Positions 48,179 to 55,779 of a DNA stretch of 64,000 nt are shown in pieces. Both the position numbers and the translations under genes were made by a program. Under the pieces are notes generated by a model. It did not search any database, was not told the DNA's origin, and saw nothing but the letters and a program-made list of their open reading frames with translations. The DNA comes from Hyphomicrobium sp. (GTDB lineage: Bacteria; Pseudomonadota; Alphaproteobacteria; Rhizobiales; Hyphomicrobiaceae), in contig JALHOF010000003.1 of the NCBI GenBank assembly GCA_022843145.1, positions 186,001-250,000 on the forward strand. Reading direction: 5' to 3'. How positions within the stretch are numbered: the first letter of the stretch is position 1; each line of letters opens with the position of its first letter.

Positions 48179-49033
48179 ATGTCCTTCATTGAGAAACTTC
48201 GTGCAGAGAGAGGCTCAGCCTCCGACGAGGTCGAAGGGCTCTTGGTTCATGCCGACGGCCACCTCAAGCACATCGCCGAAAGGCTTGAAGCGCAATGGGC
48301 CGTGTTCGAAACGATTGCCGGTAAGGGGTTCTTGAAGAAATTCCGGCAACTACCCCACGAGAACTGGTGGGAGATGTATCTGGGTTCGGAGTTGGTCAGG
48401 GCCGGGCTTGACGTCGCTCGTTCTCGGGCACCCAACGGAGTAGGCCCCGACTTCGTCGTGTCTCATGCATGCGGCACGATCTGCGTTGAGGCCGTTTGCC
48501 CAGGCCGCGGTGACGTAGTCAATCCGGATCGCGTGCCCGGCTTGGTGCCCGGTGAAGCCGCGCTGTCGCCCGATGAGGAGATGGCGCTGAGGGTGCGAGA
48601 TCGCCTCGTCAAGGATAAGGCGCCGACGTTCCGGCGCTACATCGATGATGGGGTCATCCCCTGCGACAGCCGGAACATCGTTGCGGTTTCCGGGTCGCAG
48701 CTCGGCCACTTCCCCGGTTTGGATGTGATGGCCGGTAGCGTCCTGCCGATCGGGCCACTTACCTTGCTTGTGGGCAGCGACGGCGGCGCGTCCGAAGCGT
48801 GCTTTGCACGACAGACGGAGATCGTTCGCCGGTCGGGAGCCGTCAGATCGAAGACGGCCTTCGTCGACGCCACGATACCCCACGTTGCCGGCGCCATCTT
48901 CTATGGAGGGTCACTGTTCAACAGCTCGCAGCCACTGAGCCCTCTGCACCTCGTTCACAACCAAACGGCGGATCATCCGTTACCGTTCGGCGTCCTGCCA
49001 TTCGTGCACGAGTGGGGGCAGCCCCGCGACTAG
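48179..49033 (+). CDS. Cargo protein of unknown function, restriction-nuclease-like fold
   Basis: A 284-residue protein at the tRNA-proximal end of element 1. The segment WWEMYLGSELVRAGLDVARS, then NGVGPDFVVSHACGTICVEAVCPGRGD, has the GPDF ... EAV pattern of a PD-(D/E)XK-like fold (Asp in GPDF, Glu in VEAV, without the usual Lys). Later parts (PTFRRYIDDGVIP, NIVAVSGSQLG) are unassigned. The position next to attR is typical of cargo such as defence genes. The ATG at 48179 overlaps a TTG three bases earlier. It is somewhat AT-richer than the phage-like genes. Confidence 0.6.
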   Translation: MSFIEKLRAERGSASDEVEGLLVHADGHLKHIAERLEAQWAVFETIAGKGFLKKFRQLPHENWWEMYLGSELVRAGLDVARSRAPNGVGPDFVVSHACGTICVEAVCPGRGDVVNPDRVPGLVPGEAALSPDEEMALRVRDRLVKDKAPTFRRYIDDGVIPCDSRNIVAVSGSQLGHFPGLDVMAGSVLPIGPLTLLVGSDGGASEACFARQTEIVRRSGAVRSKTAFVDATIPHVAGAIFYGGSLFNSSQPLSPLHLVHNQTADHPLPFGVLPFVHEWGQPRD

Positions 49034-49047
49034 CGACAGACGCTGTT

Positions 49048-49083
49048 GCGGCACAATCTGTGGCACAAACAGCGGCACAAAGC
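49048..49083 (+). repeat. Right arm-type repeats of element 1 (three 12-bp units)
   Basis: GCGGCACAATCT, GTGGCACAAACA and GCGGCACAAAGC follow each other without gap, in the same orientation and with the same 12-base period as the left set at 28995. They lie 81 bases inside attR, 14 bases past the last gene. Confidence 0.75.
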
Positions 49084-49164
49084 GCGGCTTCATGTCCCCC
49101 GTAGCAGGCGCGGAGACACCGTAAGGTTCTGATATAATTGACCAATTGTCCGCGAGGTGAAAGA

Positions 49165-49189
49165 CCAAGATGGCTCCGCGGGTAGGATT
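49165..49189. repeat. attR core of element 1
   Basis: The second copy of the 25-bp repeat at 28924-28948. Bases 49171-49189 are the 3' end of the intact tRNA-Asn. Confidence 0.92.
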
Positions 49190-49245
49190 CGAACCTACGA
49201 CCATCCGATTAACAGTCGGATGCTCTACCGCTGAGCTACCGCGGA
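49171..49245 (-). tRNA. tRNA-Asn (GTT)
   Basis: A complete 75-base tRNA read on the minus strand: acceptor TCCGCGG pairs with CCGCGGA, D-arm GCTCAGC-type, anticodon arm with CTGTTAATC (anticodon GTT), T-arm GTAGG-TTCGAAT-CCTAC, discriminator G and an encoded CCA. Element 1 lies at its 3' end and restores it fully, so the tRNA stays functional. Confidence 0.96.
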
Positions 49246-49366
49246 ATACCGGAGTCCATCTCGGAACCACGGCTCGTAGCAGATACCGGCTGGGTTCGGA
49301 AGGGCCTAGGTGAAAAAACATCGCCGCAGTTGCCGGGCGTGAACCGCGCCGGGGCGGATACATCTT

Positions 49367-49402
49367 AGGTGCCGGGCCAGGTGCCGGGCGAGGTGCCGGG
49401 CC
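49367..49402. repeat. Three 12-bp tandem repeats AGGTGCCGGGCC
   Basis: AGGTGCCGGGCC, AGGTGCCGGGCG, AGGTGCCGGGCC in a row in the gap between tRNA-Asn and the response regulator. They code for nothing and look like a simple tandem duplication. Confidence 0.6.
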
Positions 49403-49535
49403 AGCAGGAGGGCCGGGCGGCGAGCGGTTCTTTGTGTGGTGCAGCATAGCAATCGCTTCATCCGGCGCGGCAAACGTCATACCGTCCGCCGTCATAACAC
49501 CCATCGGCCTCGCGCCTCGCCGCACCGGAACCGCC

Positions 49536-49973
49536 ATGACCCCGCCAGCCAAAGTGCTGATCGTCGACGACGAGCCCAACATCCTCCTGTCGTTGAAGTT
49601 CCTGATGACCAAGGCTGGGTATGCCGTGCGCACGGCGAAGGACGGCGAGGAGGCTCTGGCGGAGATCGGGCGCGACCGGCCGGACCTGATGCTGCTCGAC
49701 GTGATGATGCCGAAGATCGACGGGTTCACTGTCTGCCAGCGGGTCAAGTCGTCGCCGGAGTGGAACGGCGTGCGGGTCATCATGCTGACGGCGCGCGGAC
49801 GCGACGTGGAGCGCGAGAAGGGGCTGGCGCTCGGCGCCGACGATTACATCACCAAGCCCTTCTCGACGAAGGACGCGCTCGACCGCGTGGCGGCTCTGCT
49901 GGCAGATATGGGGGGCTCGGCGGCGGCGGACGAGAAGCCGGTCGAAACGCCGGGGGGCGACGGGACAGTCTGA
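49536..49973 (+). CDS. Receiver-domain response regulator
   Basis: A 145-residue protein made only of a receiver domain and a short acidic tail. The acidic pocket is Asp11 and Asp12 (IVDDEPN), the phospho-acceptor is Asp55 (LMLLDVMMPKIDGF), then Thr85 (VIMLTARG) and Lys107 (DDYITKPFS). There is no output domain, so it must act by protein contact or as a phosphotransfer step. It is followed closely by a small membrane protein and a symporter-type histidine kinase, its likely partner. Confidence 0.92.
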   Translation: MTPPAKVLIVDDEPNILLSLKFLMTKAGYAVRTAKDGEEALAEIGRDRPDLMLLDVMMPKIDGFTVCQRVKSSPEWNGVRVIMLTARGRDVEREKGLALGADDYITKPFSTKDALDRVAALLADMGGSAAADEKPVETPGGDGTV

Positions 49974-50014
49974 CGTGGAGACGGCCCGGGCGCGGTTTCA
50001 GGGCGGGGGTGGGA

Positions 50015-50296
50015 ATGTACAGGAAGCGCCGCAACGTCGAACGCCAGGTCGCGCTGTTCCTGATCGGCGTGCTGATGTTCGTGCCGCCGCTGCTCGTCGT
50101 CTTCGATCGCGCGGCGCGGGTGGGCGGCATCCCCGTGCTGTACCTCTATCTCTTCGGAGCTTGGACGGCGCTGATTGCACTCACGGCGGCGATGTCGAGG
50201 TCGTTCGAGGACGACGACGGATCGACACGACGGACGGATGGGGCGGACGGCGAGCCGCCGGTGCGGCCGACCGCGGAGACGGCGCCCGATGCTTAG
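50015..50296 (+). CDS. Small membrane protein linked to the symporter-type kinase
   Basis: A 93-residue protein with two membrane helices, about residues 11-30 (VALFLIGVLMFVPPLLVVF) and 38-60 (IPVLYLYLFGAWTALIALTAAM), and an acidic tail (EDDDGSTRRTDGADGEP). It sits upstream of the SSS-type kinase and overlaps it by eight bases. Small two-helix proteins often accompany sodium:solute symporter-like proteins and may be needed for their assembly. Confidence 0.75.
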   Translation: MYRKRRNVERQVALFLIGVLMFVPPLLVVFDRAARVGGIPVLYLYLFGAWTALIALTAAMSRSFEDDDGSTRRTDGADGEPPVRPTAETAPDA

Positions 50297-53048
50297 CATT
50301 CCGGTCATCGTCGGGGTTTCGTTCGTCTATCTGAGCCTGCTGTTCGCAATCGCGTACTATTGCGACAAGCGAGCCGACGCCGGCCGCAGCGTGATCAACA
50401 CGCCCTACGTCTATGCGCTGTCGATCGCGGTCTATTGCACGTCGTGGACGTTCTTCGGGTCGGTCGGGCGGGCGGCGACGAGCGGGGTCGGGTTCCTGCC
50501 GATCTATCTCGGGCCGACGCTGACGTTCATCTTCGGCTGGATGGTGATCCGCAAGATCATCCGCATCAGCAAGGCCAACCGGATCACCTCGATCGCCGAC
50601 TTCATCGCGTCGCGGTACGGCAAGAGCGTGGCGCTCGGCGGGCTGGTCAGCGTCATCGCGGTGATCGGGATTCCGCCGTACATCTCGATCCAGCTCACCG
50701 CGATCTCGACGAGCTTCTCGATCCTGCAGGGGTATCCGTCGATCCAGATGCCGGCCGGCGTCGGAGGTATCGCGCTGCTGCACGACACGGAGCTCTATGT
50801 GTCGCTGCTGATGGCGGCGTTCGCGATCCTGTTCGGAACGCGCCATATCGATGCGAGCGAGCACCACGAGGGGCTGGTGGCGGCGGTGGCGTTCGAATCG
50901 CTCGTCAAGCTCGTCGCGTTCCTGTGCGTCGGGCTGTTCGTCACCTACGGGCTCTATAACGGCTTCTCGGACATCTTCGCGCGTGCAGAGGCCAGTCCGG
51001 AATTGAAGCGGCTGTTCACCATCGGCAGCGTGGCGGGGCACATCAGCTGGATCACGCTGACGATCCTGGCGATGGCGGCGATCGTCGTGCTGCCGCGCCA
51101 GTTCCAGGTGCTGGTGGTCGAGAACATCGACGAGCGGCATCTTAAGAAGGCGGTGTGGCTGTTCCCGCTGTATCTGCTGCTGATCAACATCTTCGTGCTG
51201 CCGATCGCGTTCGCGGGCTTGATGCAGTTCGCCGACGGCGAGGTGAAGCCGGACACGTTCGTGATGACGATCGCGATGAAGGAGCAGCTGCCGCTGCTGG
51301 CGCTGTTCGCGTTCATCGGCGGGCTTTCGGCGGCGACGGGCATGATCATCGTCGAGACGATCGCGCTCGCGACGATGGTGTCGAACGATCTCGTCATGCC
51401 GCTGCTGTTGCGGTTCGGCGGGCAGCGGCTGCGCGACCGCAAGGATTTGACGGGGCTGCTGCTGGCGATACGGCGCGGTACCATCGTCGTCGTTCTGATG
51501 CTCGGCTATCTCTATGCGAGCACGCTCGGCAGCTCGTATGCGCTGGTGACGATCGGGCTCGTGTCGTTCGTGGCGGTGCTGCAGTTCGCGCCCGCGATCG
51601 TGGCCGGCATCTATTGGAAGGGCGCGTCGAAGGCGGGCGCGCTGGCCGGCCTCAGCGGCGGCTTCGGTCTGTGGACTTACACGCTGCTGCTGCCGTCGTT
51701 CGCGCGCTCGGGCTGGCTGGCGTCGGATTTCGTCAACCAAGGCCCCTGGGGCATCGCGCTGCTGAAACCTTATGCGCTGTTCGGCTTGGAAGGGCTCGAT
51801 CCGATCTCGCACGCGACGATCTGGACGCTTCTGGTCAATGCCGGACTGCTGATCGGCGTGTCGATCGTCTCGACGCAATCGTTGATCGAGCGGACGCAGG
51901 CGGTGCAGTTCGTCGACGTGTTCAAGACGGCGCACGGGAGCGGGCGCGAATGGCGCGGACGCGCCAGCGTCGGCGAACTCGTGTCGCTGCTCGAACGCTT
52001 CCTCGGGGCCGCGCGCGCGGAGACGGCGCTGGCGCGGCTCGAGCGCGAGACGGGGCGGACACTGGCGCGCGACAGCCGTGCGGATTCGGACGTGGTGGCA
52101 TTCGTCGAACGCCAGCTCGCGGGATCGATGGGTGCTGCGTCGGCGCGGATCATGGTCGCGTCGGTACTGCGCGAGGAAATGCACGACATCGACGAGGTGA
52201 CGCGGCTGCTCGACGAGGCGTCGCAGCTCGTTCTCTATTCGCGCAAGCTCGAGGACAAATCGCGCAAACTGGAAACGGCGACGGCCGAGCTGCAGGCGGC
52301 CAACGGGCGGCTCCTCGAACTCGACAAGCTGAAGGACGACTTCATGGCGACGGTCAGCCACGAGATCCGCACGCCGCTGACGTCGATCCGCTCGTTCGGC
52401 GAAATCCTGCGCGACAATCCCGATCTCGATGTCGAGCAGCGGCAGGAGTTCATGTCGATCATCGTGGTCGAGAGCGAGCGGTTGAGCCGGCTCATCAACG
52501 ACATTCTCGATCTGGCCAAGATGGAGGCCGGCACGACGCAATGGCTGGTCGAGGATGTCGATCCGGGGCAGGCCCTCTCGGAGGCCATGGTGGCAACGAG
52601 CGGCCTCGTCGCGATGTCACCTTCGACGCGACTCGCGGCCGACATTGCCGCCGGGATGTCGCCGATCCGGGTCGACCGCGACCGCTTCAAGCAGGTGGTG
52701 ATCAATCTCGTCTCGAACGGCCTCAAGTTCTGCGATCCCGCCGCGGGGATGGTCACGGTCAAAGCCTGGCAGGAGGGCGGAATGCTGCGCGTCGACGTCA
52801 TCGACAACGGCCAGGGTATCGCGCGCCAGGATCACGACAAGATCTTCGAGCGGTTCCAGCAGGCCGGCAACACGTTGACCGACAAACCACAGGGCACCGG
52901 CCTTGGACTGCCGATCTGCCGGCAGATTCTGGAGCAGTTCGGCGGCGCGATCTGGGTCGACAGCGAACCCGGGCACGGCGCGACGTTCTCGTTCAAGATT
53001 CCAGCCAAGATCCCTGCCGTGACAAACGCCGCCACGGCCGCCGCCTGA
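50289..53048 (+). CDS. Sodium:solute symporter-type sensor histidine kinase
   Basis: A 919-residue fusion. The first about 560 residues are an SSS (PutP-like) transporter domain with about 13 membrane helices; it starts MLSIPVIVGVSFVYLSLLFA and includes TSWTFFGSVGRAATSGVGF and ITSIADFIASRYGKS. A linker with coiled coil follows (KLEDKSRKLETATAELQAAN). HisKA carries the phospho-acceptor His691 in ATVSHEIRTPLTSIRSF; HATPase_c shows the N box (VVINLVSNGLKFCD), G1 (VIDNGQGI) and G2 (GTGLGLPI). It resembles CbrA-type kinases that sense or respond to transported nutrients. The receiver protein at 49536 is the likely partner. Confidence 0.92.
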   Translation: MLSIPVIVGVSFVYLSLLFAIAYYCDKRADAGRSVINTPYVYALSIAVYCTSWTFFGSVGRAATSGVGFLPIYLGPTLTFIFGWMVIRKIIRISKANRITSIADFIASRYGKSVALGGLVSVIAVIGIPPYISIQLTAISTSFSILQGYPSIQMPAGVGGIALLHDTELYVSLLMAAFAILFGTRHIDASEHHEGLVAAVAFESLVKLVAFLCVGLFVTYGLYNGFSDIFARAEASPELKRLFTIGSVAGHISWITLTILAMAAIVVLPRQFQVLVVENIDERHLKKAVWLFPLYLLLINIFVLPIAFAGLMQFADGEVKPDTFVMTIAMKEQLPLLALFAFIGGLSAATGMIIVETIALATMVSNDLVMPLLLRFGGQRLRDRKDLTGLLLAIRRGTIVVVLMLGYLYASTLGSSYALVTIGLVSFVAVLQFAPAIVAGIYWKGASKAGALAGLSGGFGLWTYTLLLPSFARSGWLASDFVNQGPWGIALLKPYALFGLEGLDPISHATIWTLLVNAGLLIGVSIVSTQSLIERTQAVQFVDVFKTAHGSGREWRGRASVGELVSLLERFLGAARAETALARLERETGRTLARDSRADSDVVAFVERQLAGSMGAASARIMVASVLREEMHDIDEVTRLLDEASQLVLYSRKLEDKSRKLETATAELQAANGRLLELDKLKDDFMATVSHEIRTPLTSIRSFGEILRDNPDLDVEQRQEFMSIIVVESERLSRLINDILDLAKMEAGTTQWLVEDVDPGQALSEAMVATSGLVAMSPSTRLAADIAAGMSPIRVDRDRFKQVVINLVSNGLKFCDPAAGMVTVKAWQEGGMLRVDVIDNGQGIARQDHDKIFERFQQAGNTLTDKPQGTGLGLPICRQILEQFGGAIWVDSEPGHGATFSFKIPAKIPAVTNAATAAA

Positions 53049-53081
53049 CCGCAAACGATCTGAGGATTGGCCGACCCCACC

Positions 53082-53822
53082 ATGCTGATCGCACTCTTTG
53101 CCGACATCCATGGAAATCGCGAGGCGTTCGAAGCCTGCCTCGCCGATGCCGAGGCGAACGGCGCCGACCGCTACGTGTTCCTCGGCGACTACGTGGGATA
53201 CGGCCCCGACCCGGCGTGGGTGGTCGATCGCGTGGCGGCGATGGCGGAGGACGGCGCGCTGGTCATCAAGGGCAACCACGACGAGGCCGTCTATCGCGAG
53301 CGGGTCTCGCTCAATCCGATCGCCAGGGCAGCGATCACGTGGACCAAGGCCCAGTTGTCCAACACCCAAACCGGGTTCCTCTCCGATCTGCCGCTCGATT
53401 TCAACGAGGACGATCGTCTCTACGTCCACGCCAATGCCTGTCATCCGGAAGATTGGACCTACACGCTCGGCCCGAAGGAAGCCTACAACGGCTTCCGCTC
53501 CACCGCGCAGCGCATCACCTTCTGCGGTCACACCCACCGCCCGGCGCTGTTCAACGAGAGCACCACGTCGCTGCCGCAAGCGCATGTGCCGATCACAGGC
53601 AAGCCGATGCCGCTGCTTGCGCAACGACGCTGGATCGCCGTACTCGGCGCGGTTGGCCAGCCGCGCGATTACGATCCGTCGGCATGTTATGGCCTGTTCG
53701 ACGTCGAGACGCGGCGGCTGCGCTATGAACGCGTGCCCTACGATGTCGATCTGACGGCGCGCAAGATCCTCGACAACGGTCTGCCGCGCGCACTCGCGAC
53801 CCGGCTGTTGACGGGCGAATGA
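53082..53822 (+). CDS. Metallophosphoesterase
   Basis: A 246-residue calcineurin-like phosphoesterase of the YfcE/diadenosine-tetraphosphatase-like group. The dimetal motifs appear in order: FADIHGN (DxH), LGDYVGYGPDP (GDxxxxG), IKGNHDE (GNHD), YVHAN and CGHTHRP (GHTH). The substrate is not evident. The ATG at 53082 was chosen; an in-frame TTG 15 bases earlier sits too close to its GAGG. It ends 17 bases before the kinase gene. Confidence 0.9.
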   Translation: MLIALFADIHGNREAFEACLADAEANGADRYVFLGDYVGYGPDPAWVVDRVAAMAEDGALVIKGNHDEAVYRERVSLNPIARAAITWTKAQLSNTQTGFLSDLPLDFNEDDRLYVHANACHPEDWTYTLGPKEAYNGFRSTAQRITFCGHTHRPALFNESTTSLPQAHVPITGKPMPLLAQRRWIAVLGAVGQPRDYDPSACYGLFDVETRRLRYERVPYDVDLTARKILDNGLPRALATRLLTGE

Positions 53823-53839
53823 CATGACGGACGATTGAC

Positions 53840-55312
53840 ATGGCGCAGGCGCACCTCTCGTCCGGCATGACACTCGACGGCTTCCGGCTCGAGGAGCGTC
53901 TGCACGCCGGCGGCATGGCGGCGATCTGGCGCGTCACGCACCCCGACGTCGATACGCCGATCGTGCTCAAGGCGCCGTTCCTCGACCATAAGGGCAATCT
54001 CTCGCAACTCGTCGGCTTCGAGGTCGAGCAGATGATCATGGCGCGGCTCGAGGGCATTCACGTCCCGCGCTTCTATGCCAACGGCGCCTACACGGTACAG
54101 CCGTACATCATCATGGAGCACATCGACGGGCCGACGCTGCTCGAAGTCATGGACGATAAGCCGATGGCGCCCGCAGAGGTTTTCCGGCGAGGGCTGGCGA
54201 TGGCCGACGCACTCGCCGACCTGCACGGCCAGCAAGTGTTCCATCTCGACCTGAAGCCGGCCAACGTGTTGTTCCGGAAGACGGGGGAGGCGGTGCTCGT
54301 CGATTTCGGTCTGTCGCGGCACGCGCACCTGCCGGATTTGTTCCACGAGCAGTACCTGAAGCCCGCCGGGACGACGGCCTACATGGCGCCCGAGCAACTG
54401 CTGCGGATCCGCTCGGATCAGCGCAGCGACATCTTCGCGCTGGGCGCCATGCTCTATCAGATGGCGACCGGCGTGCGGCCGTTCGGCACGCCCGGGACCG
54501 TCGAGCGCGTGCGCCGCCGCGTCTGGCTCGATCCGCCGCCGCCGCGAAAATTGCGGCCCGAGATTCCACCGGAGCTGCAGGAGATCATCCTCAAGTGCAT
54601 CGAGCCGCTGCCCGACCGGCGCTATGCGACCGCCGTCGAGCTGGCGTTCGATCTGCGCCGCCCGGAGCTGGTCGAGGTGACGGAGCGGGCTCTGCGCAGC
54701 AGCCGTGCCGATCCGCGCGACACGGTGAAGCGGCTGATGCGGTCGCGCACGACCATGGACGACATCGCGGCGAGCGCGACGAAGCCCGAGCAAAAGGTAC
54801 CGATCATCCTGGTCGTGGTGGAGGCCGGGCCCGAGAGCGAGGGGCAGGGTGACGCGCCTCTGGTGACGCGGGACGGGGTTCTCAAAACGCGGGACGCGAT
54901 GCTGGTGACGCGGGACGCGATGATGGTGACGCGGGACGGGATGCTGGTGACGCGGGACGCGATGCTCGAGGCGGCGGTGTCGGTGCTGGCCAACATGCCG
55001 GGCGCGCGGCTCGCGTGCATCAGCGTCAGGACCGTGTCGCTGATGCCGGAGTCGAACGTGGACGCCGGCGGCCGCAACATCCACGTGGCGCGGATCGCGA
55101 AGCTCAGGGCGTGGGCGGCGCCGCTGGAATTACCGGAGGGGATGCTGACGTGCCACCTCGTCGAAGCGCGGAGCGTGGCGGCTGGCGTGCTCGAGTTCGC
55201 GCGCACGAATGCCGTCGCGCATATCGTGGTGGCGGGCGGCAGCGGTACGTCAGGGAAGCTCGCGGCCAAACTGTCGGCCAATGCGCCGTGCCCGGTGACG
55301 GTGGTGGGGTAG
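53840..55312 (+). CDS. Serine/threonine protein kinase fused to a universal-stress-protein-like domain
   Basis: A 490-residue protein. Residues about 15-275 form a Hanks-type kinase: glycine loop LHAGGMAAIW, ATP lysine in IVLKAPF, catalytic loop FHLDLKPANVLF (HLD in place of HRD), DFG in LVDFGLS, and APE in TAYMAPEQL. From about residue 322 a USP-like alpha/beta domain follows (KVPIILVVVEAGPE ... AHIVVAGGSGTSGKLAAKLSANAPCPVTVV), which ends in the usual nucleotide-binding G-G-GS/T pattern. Between its first strand and first helix lies an array of five heptapeptides (VTRDAML-like). Host gene; its stop abuts the tRNA-Cys attachment region. Confidence 0.9.
   Translation: MAQAHLSSGMTLDGFRLEERLHAGGMAAIWRVTHPDVDTPIVLKAPFLDHKGNLSQLVGFEVEQMIMARLEGIHVPRFYANGAYTVQPYIIMEHIDGPTLLEVMDDKPMAPAEVFRRGLAMADALADLHGQQVFHLDLKPANVLFRKTGEAVLVDFGLSRHAHLPDLFHEQYLKPAGTTAYMAPEQLLRIRSDQRSDIFALGAMLYQMATGVRPFGTPGTVERVRRRVWLDPPPPRKLRPEIPPELQEIILKCIEPLPDRRYATAVELAFDLRRPELVEVTERALRSSRADPRDTVKRLMRSRTTMDDIAASATKPEQKVPIILVVVEAGPESEGQGDAPLVTRDGVLKTRDAMLVTRDAMMVTRDGMLVTRDAMLEAAVSVLANMPGARLACISVRTVSLMPESNVDAGGRNIHVARIAKLRAWAAPLELPEGMLTCHLVEARSVAAGVLEFARTNAVAHIVVAGGSGTSGKLAAKLSANAPCPVTVVG
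54860..54964 (+). repeat. Five 21-bp tandem repeats inside the kinase-USP gene
   Basis: Units start at 54860, 54881, 54902, 54923 and 54944, each coding for a heptapeptide of the form (V/K)TRD(G/A)M(L/M). Unit length is a multiple of three, so copy changes keep the frame. Confidence 0.9.
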
Positions 55313-55331
55313 GGAAGTTGGAGGCCACGCC
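55302..55331. repeat. Outer attachment-like repeat, copy A
   Basis: A 30-base sequence spanning the kinase stop codon and 13 bases of a tRNA-Cys 3' end (TGGAGGCCACGCC). It recurs with one mismatch at 55695-55724, with 363 bases between. After copy A the sequence diverges from tRNA. Confidence 0.8.
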
Positions 55332-55494
55332 GTGAGGCGGGGCTTCGATTACTTTAGTAGCTCGATGATGACGGCAATTGCCACCAACATTCTCGCCAAG
55401 TCAATAATCAGAACCAGCTTCATGGGGATTACCCTTGAGTTGGTTCGTGGCCACGAACGCGCGAAGTCCGAGGCAATGCGCATTGCAGAATGTG

Positions 55495-55553
55495 CTCGCT
55501 AACCGCGCCAGCTACGGGGGCAAACTTGCTCGCTCACCACGCCAGCTACGGGG
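55495..55553. repeat. Two 25-base direct repeats
   Basis: 55495-55519 and 55529-55553 share CTCGCT-n-ACC-n-CGCCAGCTACGGGG (23 of 25 identical), 34 bases apart. They lie inside the 363-base segment between copies A and B and could be arm sites of a lost element. Confidence 0.7.
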
Positions 55554-55694
55554 CGGTCGGTTATCGCCGACCGCGAAAACCTTGAGAACAAAATATGTAC
55601 ATCTGTTTTGGTTTGCAAGCGGATTTTGCAAGATTTCTATCACGCCAGCAATTGCACTCGATGCTCTGTCGGTGTTCGCGGAGCTTGGCATTTT

Positions 55695-55724
55695 TGGTGG
55701 GGTAGGGAATTTGGAGGCCACGCC
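55695..55724. repeat. Outer attachment-like repeat, copy B
   Basis: Matches 55302-55331 at 29 of 30 bases, including the bases that form the end of the kinase gene in copy A. It runs into the tRNA-Cys fragment that marks the left end of element 2. Confidence 0.8.
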
Positions 55725-55754
55725 CGGAATTGAACCGGGGTACGCGGATTTGCA
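55712..55754 (-). pseudogene. tRNA-Cys (GCA) 3' half, attL of element 2
   Basis: On the minus strand this reads from the anticodon loop (TGCAAATCCGC) through a good T-arm (CCCCGGTTCAATTCCGGG) to CGTGGCCTCCA with encoded CCA. The 5' half is missing: past 55754 the sequence no longer fits a tRNA. This is what the integrase-proximal end of a tRNA-integrated element looks like; the intact tRNA-Cys should lie at the other end, beyond the window. Confidence 0.82.
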
Positions 55755-55779
55755 GCCTCGCCAAGTGGCGTTTCTGGTG

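Larger units (their letters stand above)
28924..49189 (+). mobile_element. Element 1: tRNA-Asn-integrated element, satellite-like or reduced prophage (20.2 kb)
   Basis: The ends are exact: a 25-bp direct repeat at 28924-28948 and 49165-49189, the right copy being the 3' end of an intact tRNA-Asn gene plus six following bases. Inside each end lie three 12-bp direct repeats. The integrase is the first gene at the end away from the intact tRNA. Gene order is integrase, two unknowns, AlpA-like, initiator, small genes, partial head/tail genes, XRE repressor, nuclease-fold/ParA operon, then membrane and RHH genes. Terminase, portal, major capsid and major tail genes were not found. The absence suggests a helper-dependent satellite, a decayed prophage or a domesticated particle element. 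Confidence 0.88.

Noticed and set aside
50181-52541. A 786-codon open frame on the minus strand opposite the histidine kinase gene
   Set aside because: It is Arg/His/Asp-rich, has no domain or ribosome site, and lies exactly opposite a well-defined kinase; such long antisense frames are usual in GC-rich genes.
51155-53728. An 857-codon plus-strand frame overlapping the kinase and phosphoesterase genes
   Set aside because: It spans two well-supported genes in another frame and its translation is Arg/Ala/Gly-rich without any motif.
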